Shown here in pieces: positions 9,562-19,313 of a DNA stretch of 64,000 nucleotides. Each line of letters begins with the position of its first letter. Position 1 is the stretch's first letter. Below the pieces are notes generated by a model that was not told where the DNA came from, did not search any database, and worked only from the letters and a program-made list of their open reading frames with translations. The position numbers were made by a program, and so were the translations under genes. This stretch comes from an uncultured Lachnospiraceae bacterium (lineage in GTDB: Bacteria; Bacillota; Clostridia; Lachnospirales; Lachnospiraceae). The stretch covers positions 31,241 through 95,240 of the forward strand of contig CANRLR010000009.1 of assembly GCA_947631505.1 (NCBI GenBank), read 5' to 3'.

Positions 9562-10452
9562 ATGAATAACGATTATATTGTACGGGGAGTGGCAGCATTT
9601 GGTCAGATTCGGTGTTTTGCCATTACATCCGCTCATTTGGTAGAAGAAGCACGGCAGCGGCACGGAACAAGTCCTGTGATGACAGCCGCACTGGGAAGGC
9701 TTCTTTCTGGCGGAGCAATGATGGGAAGCATGATGAAGGGTGAGAACGATTTGCTGACACTTCAGATTCAATGCCGTGGTCCGGCACAGGGGCTTACTGT
9801 TACAGCCGATGCCTATGGTCACGTAAAAGGATATCCAATCAATCCCGTTGTTTCTCTTCCTGCCAGTCCGGCGGGGAAATTGGATGTAGGGAAGGCATTG
9901 GACTTAGGGGTTCTGACCGTAATAAAAGATATTGGACTCAAAGAGCCCTATTCTGGACAGGTTCAGCTGGTATCAGGAGAAATTGCAGAAGATCTGACTT
10001 ATTATTTTGCCACTTCGGAGCAGACACCATCTTCTGTTGCACTTGGCGTATTAATGAATAAAAATAATACAGTGGCACAGGCAGGTGGTTATATCATTCA
10101 GTTAATGCCGGGGACCGAAGATGACGTGATTGACAGGCTGGAAAGAAAATTGAAAGAAGCGGAGTCCGTTACAACAATGCTCGCTAATGGGCATACACCA
10201 GAATCCATGTTGAAAGACTTATTAGATGAATTTCAACCCGTGTTCTCCGAAGAAAGAATATCGGCATCCTTTTCCTGCAATTGTTCGAAAGAACGGATGG
10301 AACGGGCATTGATTAGTTTAGGAAGAAAAGAAATTCAAAAAATTGTGGAAGAGAAAGAGTCCATTGAAATGAATTGTCATTTTTGTAATTCTCATTACCA
10401 GTTTACCGTTGAAGAGTTACAGCAGATTCAGAAAAAAATGGGAAAGGCATAG
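9562..10452 (+). CDS. hslO: Hsp33 redox-regulated chaperone
   Basis: A 296-aa holdase chaperone activated by oxidation. The N terminus NDYIVRGVAAFGQIRCFA and TVTADAYGHVKGY are family signatures; the C-terminal zinc switch is present as CNC and, about 30 residues later, CHFC. It should bind Zn2+ when reduced and unfold when oxidised. The start is uncertain: ATG 9562 fits homologue length, TTG 9556 has better spacing from the aggaaggg site (9541-9548), and ATG 9538 has no visible ribosome site. It follows the tRNA gene and is followed by a promoter that overlaps its stop codon. Confidence 0.95.
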   Translation: MNNDYIVRGVAAFGQIRCFAITSAHLVEEARQRHGTSPVMTAALGRLLSGGAMMGSMMKGENDLLTLQIQCRGPAQGLTVTADAYGHVKGYPINPVVSLPASPAGKLDVGKALDLGVLTVIKDIGLKEPYSGQVQLVSGEIAEDLTYYFATSEQTPSSVALGVLMNKNNTVAQAGGYIIQLMPGTEDDVIDRLERKLKEAESVTTMLANGHTPESMLKDLLDEFQPVFSEERISASFSCNCSKERMERALISLGRKEIQKIVEEKESIEMNCHFCNSHYQFTVEELQQIQKKMGKA

Positions 10453-10478
10453 ACAAATTTATCAAATATTGTTATACT
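10450..10478 (+). promoter_or_regulatory. Promoter of the 10542 gene
   Basis: TAGACA (10450-10455), 17-bp spacer, TATACT (10473-10478). The -35 box contains the hslO stop codon. Confidence 0.6.
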
Positions 10479-10541
10479 ATGTAGAAAAAGCAGTGTGGAG
10501 AAACACGGCTTCTGAAAAATTGACAGAAAGTTGGTTAAATC

Positions 10542-11174
10542 ATGAAATTACGATATAAAAAGCTGGTAATTATTATTACTGTTATCACACTTGGACTTGG
10601 TTTTTTTATTCTTACATTGATTCCTACCGGAGGCTCAACACAGCAGAGTGTAGAGGAGGCAGAGCTAAAATTAAATGAAAATAAGGAAATAAATAAATTA
10701 ATAACCGATTATTATGCAGCAAAGAAAACGGTGAATATTGAGGCTATGAGTTCGCTTGTGAGTGCACCGGACCAGATTAATAAAGAAAAGTTCACAGCAA
10801 TGGCTGAATATGTGGAAGATTATCAGAATATTAATTGTTATGTAATTGAAAATAAAGAATCCGATGGATATTGTGTTTTTGTAAAATATGACATGAAATT
10901 GAAAAATATTTCTACTCTGGCACCATGCTTTACCTTCTTCTATGTAACAACAACCTCTGACGGAAGTTATATTATTTATTTTAGTGCTTTGGATGAAGCA
11001 CAGGTAGATTTTATTAACGCAGCAAAGAAGAATAGTAATGTCATAAAAATAGAAGAAGAAGTCAGACAGCAGACACAGGATTTAATCAATAAAGATTCCA
11101 GTTTTAAACAGCTTTATCAAAAAGTGGATTCACAGAATAAATCAGTGACGGCATCTGGTGCAGCAGCACAATAA
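10542..11174 (+). CDS. Membrane-anchored protein of unknown function
   Basis: A 210-aa protein with a short basic N terminus, one hydrophobic helix (about residues 7-27), and an extracytoplasmic domain. No lipobox cysteine follows the helix, so it is a signal anchor rather than a lipoprotein. The outer domain starts with a helical segment (INKLITDYYAAKK) and continues with strands, an arrangement that resembles NTF2-like folds; this is a guess from pattern only. The tail (residues 195-210) is Ser/Ala/Gln-rich. The Shine-Dalgarno is weak. I do not recognise the family. Confidence 0.7.
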   Translation: MKLRYKKLVIIITVITLGLGFFILTLIPTGGSTQQSVEEAELKLNENKEINKLITDYYAAKKTVNIEAMSSLVSAPDQINKEKFTAMAEYVEDYQNINCYVIENKESDGYCVFVKYDMKLKNISTLAPCFTFFYVTTTSDGSYIIYFSALDEAQVDFINAAKKNSNVIKIEEEVRQQTQDLINKDSSFKQLYQKVDSQNKSVTASGAAAQ

Positions 11175-11238
11175 GAATTTTGGAAGAAAGGGGCGATGGG
11201 AAATCGCCTCTTTATTACATCATAAGGAGTTATGGATC

Positions 11239-11946
11239 ATGGAGAAATTCCGCATTAATAAATATCTGAGTACATGTGGTATATGTTCCCGCAGAGAAGC
11301 TGACCGTTTGTTGGAGGCAGGCAGGGTGATTGTAAATGGCAGGCCAGCTGTTATAGGAGAGCAGGTATGTGAACAGGATGAGATTTTTGTCGAAGGTAAA
11401 CTGGTACAGGGGGCAAAAAAAGAAATTATTCTTGCTTATCACAAACCGGCAGGAATCGTCTGTACTACAAGTAAAAAGGATAAAAATAATATTATTGATG
11501 CCATTGGATATAAGGAGCGGATATATCCTGTAGGACGATTGGATAAGGATTCTACAGGGCTGATTCTTTTGACGAACAATGGGGCATTAATGGATGCTGT
11601 TTTACGGGGAAGAAATCATCATGAGAAAGAATATATTGTGAGCGTAGATCATCCAGTGAAGGAAGAAATTTATGATGCTATGGAACAGGGTGTCCCGATT
11701 CTGGATACAATAACAAAACCTTGTGTGATAACAAAACGGGAGGATAGAACGTTTCATATTGTTTTAACACAGGGGCTGAACCGGCAGATTCGACGAATGT
11801 GTGAATATTTTGGTTACCGTGTGAGAACCTTAAAAAGGATACGTGTCATGAATATATGGCTGAATGATCTACCTGAGGGTACATGGCGGGAATTGACAAC
11901 AGAAGAAATATTAGAATTGAAAAGACAATGTAAATTGGAGAGATGA
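11239..11946 (+). CDS. rluF: Pseudouridine synthase, RluF/RsuA family
   Basis: A 235-aa enzyme that isomerises uridine in 23S rRNA. It has an N-terminal S4 RNA-binding domain (INKYLSTCGICSRREADRLL), then the catalytic core with GRLDKDSTGLILLTNNG carrying the active-site Asp, and the RsuA/RluF motif LNRQIRRMCEYFGY. The best match from memory is RluF, modifying near U2604, but RluB or RsuA-type targets cannot be excluded. The ATG at 11239 has an aaggag site 9 bp upstream; the longest frame would start inside the previous gene. It overlaps or abuts ligA, suggesting cotranscription. Confidence 0.88.
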   Translation: MEKFRINKYLSTCGICSRREADRLLEAGRVIVNGRPAVIGEQVCEQDEIFVEGKLVQGAKKEIILAYHKPAGIVCTTSKKDKNNIIDAIGYKERIYPVGRLDKDSTGLILLTNNGALMDAVLRGRNHHEKEYIVSVDHPVKEEIYDAMEQGVPILDTITKPCVITKREDRTFHIVLTQGLNRQIRRMCEYFGYRVRTLKRIRVMNIWLNDLPEGTWRELTTEEILELKRQCKLER

Positions 11947-11954
11947 TACGGATT

Positions 11955-13910
11955 ATGAAAGAGATAGAACGTATAAAAGAGTTAGTGGAACAACTAAATA
12001 AAGCAGCTAAAGTTTATTATCAGGGACAGGATGAAATTATGTCCAATTATGAATATGATAAATATTATGATGAGTTAGTGGAACTGGAGAAGAAGACAGG
12101 AATTGTTATGTCATCCAGTCCAACGGTAAATGTGGGATACGAAACATTGAGCGAATTGCCCAAAGAGGCCCATATTTCACCGATGTTATCTTTGGGAAAG
12201 ACAAAAGAAGTAGAAGAGCTTGTTTCATGGATCGGGGAAGAAGAGGGACTTCTTTCTATGAAGTTAGATGGTCTGAGTGTCATAATCACTTATGAAAATG
12301 GAGTTCTCACAAAAGCACTTACAAGAGGAAATGGTGAGATTGGCGAAGTGATAACCAATAATGCCAGAACCTTTATGAACCTTCCCGCCCGAATTTCCTT
12401 TACAGGCAGACTGGTAATCCGGGGGGAGGCCTTGATCCGTTATTCTGATTTTGAAGAACTGAACCGTCAGACAGCGGAAATCGGAGAAAAATATAAAAAC
12501 CCCAGAAATTTATGCAGCGGCAGTGTCAGACAGCTGAATAATGAGATAACGGCAAAGCGGCGGATTCATTTTTTTGTGTATCATATAATTCAGACCGATT
12601 ATGAGGAGAATTTCAAAAAGAAGAGTGAAGAGCTGGAATGGCTTTCTTCTCTCGGATTTGATTTTGTGCCTTATAAGAAAGTAACGAAAGAGACAGTTGC
12701 GGACTGTGTATCGGATTTTTCTGAGAAAGTAGCAAAATCTGATTTGCCAAGTGATGGATTAGTATTGACCTATAACGATATTGCATATAGTGCCACCTTG
12801 GGGCGTACTGCCAAATATCCAAGGGATTCTATTGCATTTAAGTGGCAGGATGAACTTGCAGATACAACATTAAAGGAAATTGAGTGGAGTGCTTCACGGA
12901 CAGGACTGATTAATCCGGTAGCGGTTTTTGAACCGGTGGAATTGGAGGGAACAACCGTAAGTCGTGCCAGTGTGCATAATGTCAGTATACTGAAAGAATT
13001 GAAATTAGGTATTGGGGATGAAATTTCAGTTTATAAAGCTAATATGATCATTCCGCAGATTTATGAAAATAAAACGAAAAGCAATCAATGTGTGATTCCT
13101 GAGCATTGTCCGGTATGTGGTGAAGAAACAGAGCTGCTCAATGAAAATGGAACGATTGTACTCACTTGTCCGAATCCAGACTGTTATGCAAAAAAAATAA
13201 AACATCTCAGTCATTTTGTGAGCCGGGATGCCATGAATATTGATGGATTGTCGGATTCTACTTTGGAAAAATTTATAAACATGAACTTACTCCACTCCGT
13301 AACCGATCTGTATCGCCTAGAAAAGCATAGGGAAGAACTTATCGAAGTCGAGGGGTTTGGTGAAAAGTCGTTTGCTAATTTAATGGAGGCACTGGAACAG
13401 TCAAAACACACTCCTTTGGCAAATGTTCTGTTCAGTCTTGGAATCAAAGGGGTTGGTTTAAGCACAGCAAAGCTGATTGTTCGTCAATTTCCGATGGCAT
13501 TGCCAAAGTATGCTGAACTTACGATAGAAGACCTTGTTACCATTGATGGAATAGGGGAGGTACTGGCACACTCTTTTGTTGAGTTCTTCCAGAATAAAGA
13601 GAATTATGCTGTTGTATGTAGACTAGCGGAAATTCTGGAAACTCCATTGCCGGAAAAGCAGATGGCAGAGGAATCCTTATCTGGTAAAACTTTTGTTATA
13701 ACAGGCAGCTTAAATCATTTTGCGAACCGGAAAGAATGTAAGGAAGTAATTGAGAGTCTTGGTGGGAAAGTGGCAGGTAGTGTCAGTTCCAGAACCACTT
13801 ATCTCGTGAATAATGATATTCAGTCCATGTCATCCAAAAATAAAAAGGCGAAGGAATTAGGAATTCCGATTATTACCGAGGATGAACTTCTTTCCATTTT
13901 ACAAGGTTGA
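11955..13910 (+). CDS. ligA: NAD+-dependent DNA ligase
   Basis: A 651-aa ligase sealing nicks in replication and repair. In order: adenylation domain with the nucleophile motif KLDG (SMKLDGLSV), OB fold, four-cysteine zinc finger (CPVCGEE ... CPNPDCYAKK), helix-hairpin-helix repeats (DGIGEV), and a C-terminal BRCT domain (LSGKTFVITGSLNHF). The length is typical of LigA. The start at 11955 is 12 bp after ggagag; an ATG at 11943 overlapping the upstream stop has no room for a ribosome site. It converges with the SpoVB-like gene, overlapping by 38 bp at the 3' ends. Confidence 0.97.
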   Translation: MKEIERIKELVEQLNKAAKVYYQGQDEIMSNYEYDKYYDELVELEKKTGIVMSSSPTVNVGYETLSELPKEAHISPMLSLGKTKEVEELVSWIGEEEGLLSMKLDGLSVIITYENGVLTKALTRGNGEIGEVITNNARTFMNLPARISFTGRLVIRGEALIRYSDFEELNRQTAEIGEKYKNPRNLCSGSVRQLNNEITAKRRIHFFVYHIIQTDYEENFKKKSEELEWLSSLGFDFVPYKKVTKETVADCVSDFSEKVAKSDLPSDGLVLTYNDIAYSATLGRTAKYPRDSIAFKWQDELADTTLKEIEWSASRTGLINPVAVFEPVELEGTTVSRASVHNVSILKELKLGIGDEISVYKANMIIPQIYENKTKSNQCVIPEHCPVCGEETELLNENGTIVLTCPNPDCYAKKIKHLSHFVSRDAMNIDGLSDSTLEKFINMNLLHSVTDLYRLEKHREELIEVEGFGEKSFANLMEALEQSKHTPLANVLFSLGIKGVGLSTAKLIVRQFPMALPKYAELTIEDLVTIDGIGEVLAHSFVEFFQNKENYAVVCRLAEILETPLPEKQMAEESLSGKTFVITGSLNHFANRKECKEVIESLGGKVAGSVSSRTTYLVNNDIQSMSSKNKKAKELGIPIITEDELLSILQG

Positions 13911-15363
13911 AAAAATTCATATAGAATAAAATGAGCAGAAATGCAGGAATCAGGCAGACAAAGGGAACGAAAGAATGGGAGAAGTATCCGGTCAGCCAGA
14001 TTCCTGCTATTTTTGCCAAATAAAGGATACCCGCACAGAAAATATACGGCCATACAAAATGATTCATTAAATGAAATTGAATAGAATAATTTCGTATCAG
14101 GTAACTGCCATCTAACAGACAAAGGAAAATCTGGCTGAATATCATTCCAAGAAGATAACCATAAATTCCCTGACGGGGAGTAATTACAAGTAAAAAGAAG
14201 ATGCGTACCGACAGACCAAGTACACTATTCAAAAACGTCACTGCCGTTTTTCCTAGACCATTTATAATACTATTGAAGGTAGTAGATACATACAAAAAAG
14301 GGCACAAAAAGGCAAGAGCGGTTAATAATTTCCCCGCATTTTCACTGTGGAAAACAGTTGTGCCAATAAGAACTCCGAAATTTAGAAAAACTGTGCTTGT
14401 CAGAACGCCAAGAAGAAGGGAATAGCGTATGGTTACAGATGTTGTTCTTTGTACTTCATGAAACGCTCCCTTTCCGGCAGCATGTGAAATGGCAGGGAGC
14501 AAAAGAACACTTAAGGAATTTGTAATTGTTCCCGGAAACATAATAAAGGGAATAACAACACCTGTCAGAATTCCAAAGATAGCAAGTGCATGTTCATGAT
14601 TATAACCGTACCTCATAAGCATGGCAGGAATCAATACCGACTCAATACTTCCTAGTAATGCCAAAATTAATTTATTTGCCGTAAGCGGAACAGATAAGGA
14701 AAAGAGTCTTTTCATACCTGAAAATATATGATACGTATTGGTGTCTTTTTTTGCTACGCTCCTTTTCACATGATAAATGTTAAAAAGATTGGAAGCTAAT
14801 TCTCCCAGCACAAGTCCCCATACGGCTATATGAGTAGAGAGTGTGCCATGAAGAACAAGCAGGGAAAAAAGAAAAACAAAACTGACCCGCACTAATTGTT
14901 CAATAATCTGCGTTATGGCAGGAATTTTGGCATTGCTGATTCCATAAAAATAACCGTTAATAATAGAAGTAATACCACAAAATGGAAAAATGACGGAAAG
15001 GATTCGTAAAAGTGGAATGGTTTCTTTTGTTCCAAGGAAGGAAACGGCAATGAAAGGTGCAAAGTGATACAACAAAAAGGTTAATGGAATGGAAAAAAGG
15101 AGAGATAAGAAAAGACCGCTTTTCAACAGGCGGCTGTGATTCTCCTTTTTTTCATGCGATATCATCTGTGAAACGGCTGTTTGAATCCCGGCAGCATAGA
15201 TGGTAAAACAAATAGAATAAACTGGAAATATCAATTGATAGATTCCTAGTTTTGTTTCTCCTAATGAGCCGGCAAGGAAAATACGATAGACAAAACCGAT
15301 TAGACGGGTAACAATGCCAGCGGCTGTTAAAATAATGGTGCCCTTTAATAGTTGATTTTTCAA
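13873..15363 (-). CDS. SpoVB/MurJ-like polysaccharide or lipid-linked precursor flippase
   Basis: A 496-aa integral membrane protein with about 14 hydrophobic helices, of the MVF/polysaccharide-transport family. The N terminus (GTIILTAAGIVTRLIGFVYRIFLAG) and internal YGISNAKIPAITQIIEQLVRV segment resemble SpoVB and related lipid II flippases. It probably moves a lipid-linked envelope precursor across the membrane. Whether it is SpoVB itself (spore cortex), a MurJ-type flippase, or one for another polymer cannot be decided here. The Shine-Dalgarno is ggag, 7 bp before the start. Its 3' end overlaps the ligA 3' end on the opposite strand. Confidence 0.85.
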   Translation of the reverse strand: MKNQLLKGTIILTAAGIVTRLIGFVYRIFLAGSLGETKLGIYQLIFPVYSICFTIYAAGIQTAVSQMISHEKKENHSRLLKSGLFLSLLFSIPLTFLLYHFAPFIAVSFLGTKETIPLLRILSVIFPFCGITSIINGYFYGISNAKIPAITQIIEQLVRVSFVFLFSLLVLHGTLSTHIAVWGLVLGELASNLFNIYHVKRSVAKKDTNTYHIFSGMKRLFSLSVPLTANKLILALLGSIESVLIPAMLMRYGYNHEHALAIFGILTGVVIPFIMFPGTITNSLSVLLLPAISHAAGKGAFHEVQRTTSVTIRYSLLLGVLTSTVFLNFGVLIGTTVFHSENAGKLLTALAFLCPFLYVSTTFNSIINGLGKTAVTFLNSVLGLSVRIFFLLVITPRQGIYGYLLGMIFSQIFLCLLDGSYLIRNYSIQFHLMNHFVWPYIFCAGILYLAKIAGIWLTGYFSHSFVPFVCLIPAFLLILFYMNFFNLVKWKEVHPR

Positions 15364-15413
15364 ATTATTCTCCTGTTTTTTTTACAGTTTATGAAACAAT
15401 ACTTGAAAAAATG

Positions 15414-15442
15414 TTGTGTTTCCTATGATTTTATAGTATTAT
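15414..15442 (+). promoter_or_regulatory. Possible promoter of the 15479 gene
   Basis: TTGTGT (15414-15419), 17-bp spacer, TATTAT (15437-15442), in an AT-rich divergent gap. Moderate match only. Confidence 0.4.
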
Positions 15443-15478
15443 ATATATGTATATTTGTGCAAAAAAGGGGCGAATGAC

Positions 15479-18049
15479 TTGTTATTGAGAAGAAATTTGT
15501 TGACAATCCTATCTTCAGTTATATTTGTGCTTGTCTTTGGTATCGGTTTTTTAGAAGTTGCACAACTTGCTGTTTTAGAAACAACGAATCGTAATATTAT
15601 CGCATGTATCTTTGTTTTAGGAATTGCGATTTATTTAATTGTGGCTTTTTTTGTAAAAGAAGGCCGTTATTGCGATTTTTTTCAGGAAAGCAGTGTTTTT
15701 TCCAATCTCTTGGAAGGATTTTTGGTTCTGTTTGTCTGTGGAACAATGTTCTTTCTTACTATGGAGAGGGGAAACGATAATGCACTGTTAATTGTAATCA
15801 TGTTATTGAGTATATATACTTGTGCAAGGCTCTTAGGAGGAAGATTATGTGGAAGCTTTGCTCTTGTGGCAGGATTTTTCTTTATTCTGCACATGGCAAA
15901 TTATTATTTTGACTCCGAAGAGTATATAAATTGTCTATGCTTTTTAATTCCTTATGCGGCTTTTCTCTGGATTACCCAATATATAATAAAAATCTTTGCC
16001 AAACGGGGATTTATCTTATTCTGCAGTTATGTGTTTTTAGCAGTTCTATTTGCTTTAGCCGTGTCTGTTAATCCTTTTGTGTGTGTTTTGTTGATTGGTT
16101 GTACCTGTTCATTGGTTTTTGGTAAAGTGAAGGAAGAAAACGCATCCAGAATGGCAAACGGTCCGATTGCTGCTGCTGTTTTTGTTGTATTTACGGCTGG
16201 TCTTTTAGTTGGATATAAATATCTCTTAGTGGATTTATCATTGTTTCCATCCTTTGATTTGGATTCCCGCCTTTTTGAAAATACAGATATTGGAAAAATA
16301 GTAGAATACTGTATTATAAAATACACAAGAGCGATGCAATATATTTACCGGCCATTTACATTTTCCTTTTTCCCTGCCATTTTGATGTTCTTGGGATGTG
16401 TTTCGGGATATTATGCCATTCGTAAAAGAACATCGGGAATCGGACCGCTTTGTCTGACCTATATTATTTTGCTTGCATACTATGTATCCTGCAATGAACT
16501 GGGAACGCATTTTTACTATTTAACATTCTTTTTACCAGTGTTTACCGCTTATGGTATTTATGGTACGCTGTGTTCCGATGAGGCAGTACGAAATGAAGAT
16601 GTGGTTCCGGAAGAAATACGGCAAAAAAATGAACATGATTATATCCCGGAAGCAGAACCAGCCATTCCGGAAAATCAAATGGAAGAATCCAAAGCTTTAG
16701 CAGAACATCAGCATGAAGAAAAAGCAAAAGAAAATGGATTGGAGGAGTCAATGAAAAAAGAAAATCAAGAAGATATTTCATTGAATGTAGAACCGGAAGA
16801 AATACCGGAGTGGACTATTTCACAGGATTATATTACAAAGATAAAGTCAGCGGAAACTGAGCTGCCAGAGGAGGAGCCGGTTTTAGAGAATGAATGGCAA
16901 ACAAATGATGTAGTGGAAGAAGAAGTTCCGATTGCGGTACCAGAAAGTGATGCAATCGTAAAAAGTAAAGCATATGAAAATGAGCCAGAAGCAACGGTAG
17001 AATTATCTGTCGAAGATGTCGATGCTGAAAATACAATTCAGGTCGAAGAATTGGGAAGTGAGGCACTGAATATTGATAAAGAATATAAAATTGCTTCTCC
17101 TGAGATTTTGGAAACAGAGCAGGTAGATGAAGGAAAAAGTGAATCTTATATGCAGGATTTGGGCAGCCTGAAGGAAAAGGATTTTTTTGATGATTATACC
17201 GATACGATAATTCGCACAGATTCAGAAGAGGAAGATGCTCAACTGGATAATTTATTGGAACGTTTGGATATTTCTGAAAATATTCGGCGAATGAAGGAAA
17301 GTGCTACGGAAGATCTGGCTGATGTAATTGAGAGGGTGGAAGAACGGGAGGAGTTACTAACAGCTATTCCGGCAGAGGAAATGAATTACGAAACGGAAAA
17401 TTTAGTTTATACATTGGATTTGGATAAAGAAGAACCAAAAGTGGAATCCGAACCGGATTTTGAAGAGCGGGAACCGGCTGGATTTCATTCTCTCCCCAAA
17501 TATGTAAAACCGGATTTTGATTTTTCTATGGAGTCGTTAGCTCAACCTTTGTCAAATAATGAACCCGTTATCAGCGAGTATGACAGGGTACCGACAATTA
17601 ATGATTTGGAGCGCAAGTGGAGAGAATTGAACGAAACGAATGATCTGCCAAATGAACCGGTAGTTTCCGAGGAACCGACTAAGGAACCGGTCATAGAACC
17701 AGCCAAGGAACCAGTCGTGGAACCGGCTAAGGAACCAGTCATAGAATCAGTCATGGAACCATTTACGGAACCGGCTGAAGAACCATTGATAGAGAAATCT
17801 ATGGAAGAACTTGTGACTGACACACCGTCCGAACAATTCGAGGAGGAAATAAAGGAAGAACAGCCGGAAGAAGAAACAGGAAATGGTTTCGCTTATTCGT
17901 TAGAAGAAGTTTCAAAAACATTGGAAGAAGTTCCCAGACAGGAAGAAAAGGACCTTTCCGATGAACGGAAACCGGTTATTCACAGCGAAGAGGTTGTAAA
18001 ACGAACGGCTGCTGGTAAACGTTCCTATCACAGAATCACATTGGGATAA
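15479..18049 (+). CDS. Large membrane protein with long acidic, Pro/Glu-rich tail
   Basis: An 856-aa protein in two halves. Residues 1 to about 375 hold 11-12 hydrophobic helices; the last ones (FYYLTFFLPVFTAYGIYG) and TM spacing recall polytopic glycosyltransferase-like proteins, but no catalytic motif was seen. The remaining 480 or so residues are extremely acidic and low in hydrophobics, with a tandem EP-rich repeat near residues 725-770. The tail ends in a basic stretch (KRTAAGKRSYHRITLG). The start is a TTG at 15479, 8 bp after agggg; a TTG at 15455 is possible. Function unknown. The tail could be a scaffold or spacer. Confidence 0.7.
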   Translation: MLLRRNLLTILSSVIFVLVFGIGFLEVAQLAVLETTNRNIIACIFVLGIAIYLIVAFFVKEGRYCDFFQESSVFSNLLEGFLVLFVCGTMFFLTMERGNDNALLIVIMLLSIYTCARLLGGRLCGSFALVAGFFFILHMANYYFDSEEYINCLCFLIPYAAFLWITQYIIKIFAKRGFILFCSYVFLAVLFALAVSVNPFVCVLLIGCTCSLVFGKVKEENASRMANGPIAAAVFVVFTAGLLVGYKYLLVDLSLFPSFDLDSRLFENTDIGKIVEYCIIKYTRAMQYIYRPFTFSFFPAILMFLGCVSGYYAIRKRTSGIGPLCLTYIILLAYYVSCNELGTHFYYLTFFLPVFTAYGIYGTLCSDEAVRNEDVVPEEIRQKNEHDYIPEAEPAIPENQMEESKALAEHQHEEKAKENGLEESMKKENQEDISLNVEPEEIPEWTISQDYITKIKSAETELPEEEPVLENEWQTNDVVEEEVPIAVPESDAIVKSKAYENEPEATVELSVEDVDAENTIQVEELGSEALNIDKEYKIASPEILETEQVDEGKSESYMQDLGSLKEKDFFDDYTDTIIRTDSEEEDAQLDNLLERLDISENIRRMKESATEDLADVIERVEEREELLTAIPAEEMNYETENLVYTLDLDKEEPKVESEPDFEEREPAGFHSLPKYVKPDFDFSMESLAQPLSNNEPVISEYDRVPTINDLERKWRELNETNDLPNEPVVSEEPTKEPVIEPAKEPVVEPAKEPVIESVMEPFTEPAEEPLIEKSMEELVTDTPSEQFEEEIKEEQPEEETGNGFAYSLEEVSKTLEEVPRQEEKDLSDERKPVIHSEEVVKRTAAGKRSYHRITLG
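17653..17788 (+). repeat. Degenerate ~24-bp tandem repeat inside the acidic tail
   Basis: Repeated units of the form aaggaaccagtcrtagaacc encode (K/T)EPV(I/V)EPA. Copies differ by a few bases, with stretches of 12-bp half units. The array is in frame, so copy-number change would lengthen or shorten the tail without breaking the gene. Confidence 0.8.
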
Positions 18050-18124
18050 GCACCATAATCTAAATTCCGAATAGATTAAAGTATGGAATGTAATGGTACT
18101 AAAATAGATTCGGAGTGGAGAAAT

Positions 18125-19312
18125 ATGGGGGAAACCATTTATCTTGATAATGCAGCTACAACGAAACTTTCAGAGGGAGCATTCCAACGGATGCTCCCTT
18201 TTTTGCAAACAGAATATGGAAATCCATCCAGTATTTATGATATAGGAGTAAGTAATAAGACCGCACTTCAGGAGGCCAGAGAACAAATTGCCGGGGTATT
18301 ACAATGTAACAGTTCGGAAATTTATTTTACTTCTGGCGGAACAGAAAGTGATAACTGGGCATTAATAAAAACAGCCGAAAGCAGACAGGCAGAAGGAAAG
18401 CATATTATTACAAGCAAAATTGAACATCATGCGATTCTTCACACATGTGATTATCTGGAGCAGCGGGGATTTGAAGTAACAAGGCTGGATGTGGATGAGC
18501 AGGGAATGATACGAATGGAACAGTTACAGAGAGCATTAAGAAAAGATACCATTTTAGTTTCTGTCATGACTGCAAATAATGAGATCGGAACCATACAGCC
18601 TATTGCAGGAATCGGAAAGATGTTAAAAAATCATCCTGCTTATTTTCATACCGATGCAGTTCAGGCTTTCGGGCATATTCCAATTATTCCAAAGGAACTG
18701 AATATTGATTTGCTCAGTGCCAGTGGACATAAATTTCATGGTCCAAAAGGAATTGGGTTTTTGTATATGAGAGACGGGATTCATCTGCCTTCTTTTCTGC
18801 ATGGCGGAAAACAAGAGTCCGGATTCCGGGCAGGGACCGAAAATGTTGCTGCAATTGTTGGGATGGGGCAGGCTGCTATGGAAGCAGGTAAGGAGATGGG
18901 AAGAAGATACGAAAAAATGTCACGGCTTCGGGATTATATGATTTATCGGATACAGAACGAAATTCCATTCTGTCGTTTGAATGGCAGCCGTACCAAACGC
19001 CTTGCCAATAATATTAATATTAGCTTTTCCTTTGTTGAAGGTGAAACGATAGTGATACTGCTGGATATGGAAGGAATTTGCTGCTCCGGCGGCTCTGCCT
19101 GTACTTCCGGCCAGAAAAGTGCATCTCATGTATTAATGGAATTAGGGATTCCGGCGGACTTAGCAAGAGGTGCCGTACGTTTTACTCTCAATGAAGAAAC
19201 AACAAAGAAGGAAATTGATTACACAATTGAAAAGTTAAAGGAAGCATTGGAGAAAACAAGAAAATTAAATGACTCCTATACCTCCTTCTTAAAGTATAAT
19301 AAAAAGCGATAA
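18125..19312 (+). CDS. Cysteine desulfurase, NifS/IscS family
   Basis: A 395-aa PLP enzyme that mobilises sulfur from cysteine. Visible are the N-terminal IYLDNAATT, the PLP lysine in SGHKFHGPKG and the catalytic cysteine loop SGGSACTSG. The start at 18125 follows ggagtggag. No iscU, thiI or mnmA neighbour is seen, so the sulfur acceptor (Fe-S clusters or tRNA thiolation) cannot be inferred from context. It ends 1 bp from the convergent hisJ-like gene. Confidence 0.93.
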   Translation: MGETIYLDNAATTKLSEGAFQRMLPFLQTEYGNPSSIYDIGVSNKTALQEAREQIAGVLQCNSSEIYFTSGGTESDNWALIKTAESRQAEGKHIITSKIEHHAILHTCDYLEQRGFEVTRLDVDEQGMIRMEQLQRALRKDTILVSVMTANNEIGTIQPIAGIGKMLKNHPAYFHTDAVQAFGHIPIIPKELNIDLLSASGHKFHGPKGIGFLYMRDGIHLPSFLHGGKQESGFRAGTENVAAIVGMGQAAMEAGKEMGRRYEKMSRLRDYMIYRIQNEIPFCRLNGSRTKRLANNINISFSFVEGETIVILLDMEGICCSGGSACTSGQKSASHVLMELGIPADLARGAVRFTLNEETTKKEIDYTIEKLKEALEKTRKLNDSYTSFLKYNKKR

Positions 19313-19313
19313 A

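Noticed and set aside
17542..17823. Antisense frame over the EP repeat, Ser/Gly/Thr-rich
   Set aside because: Compositional mirror of the repeat; no ribosome site.
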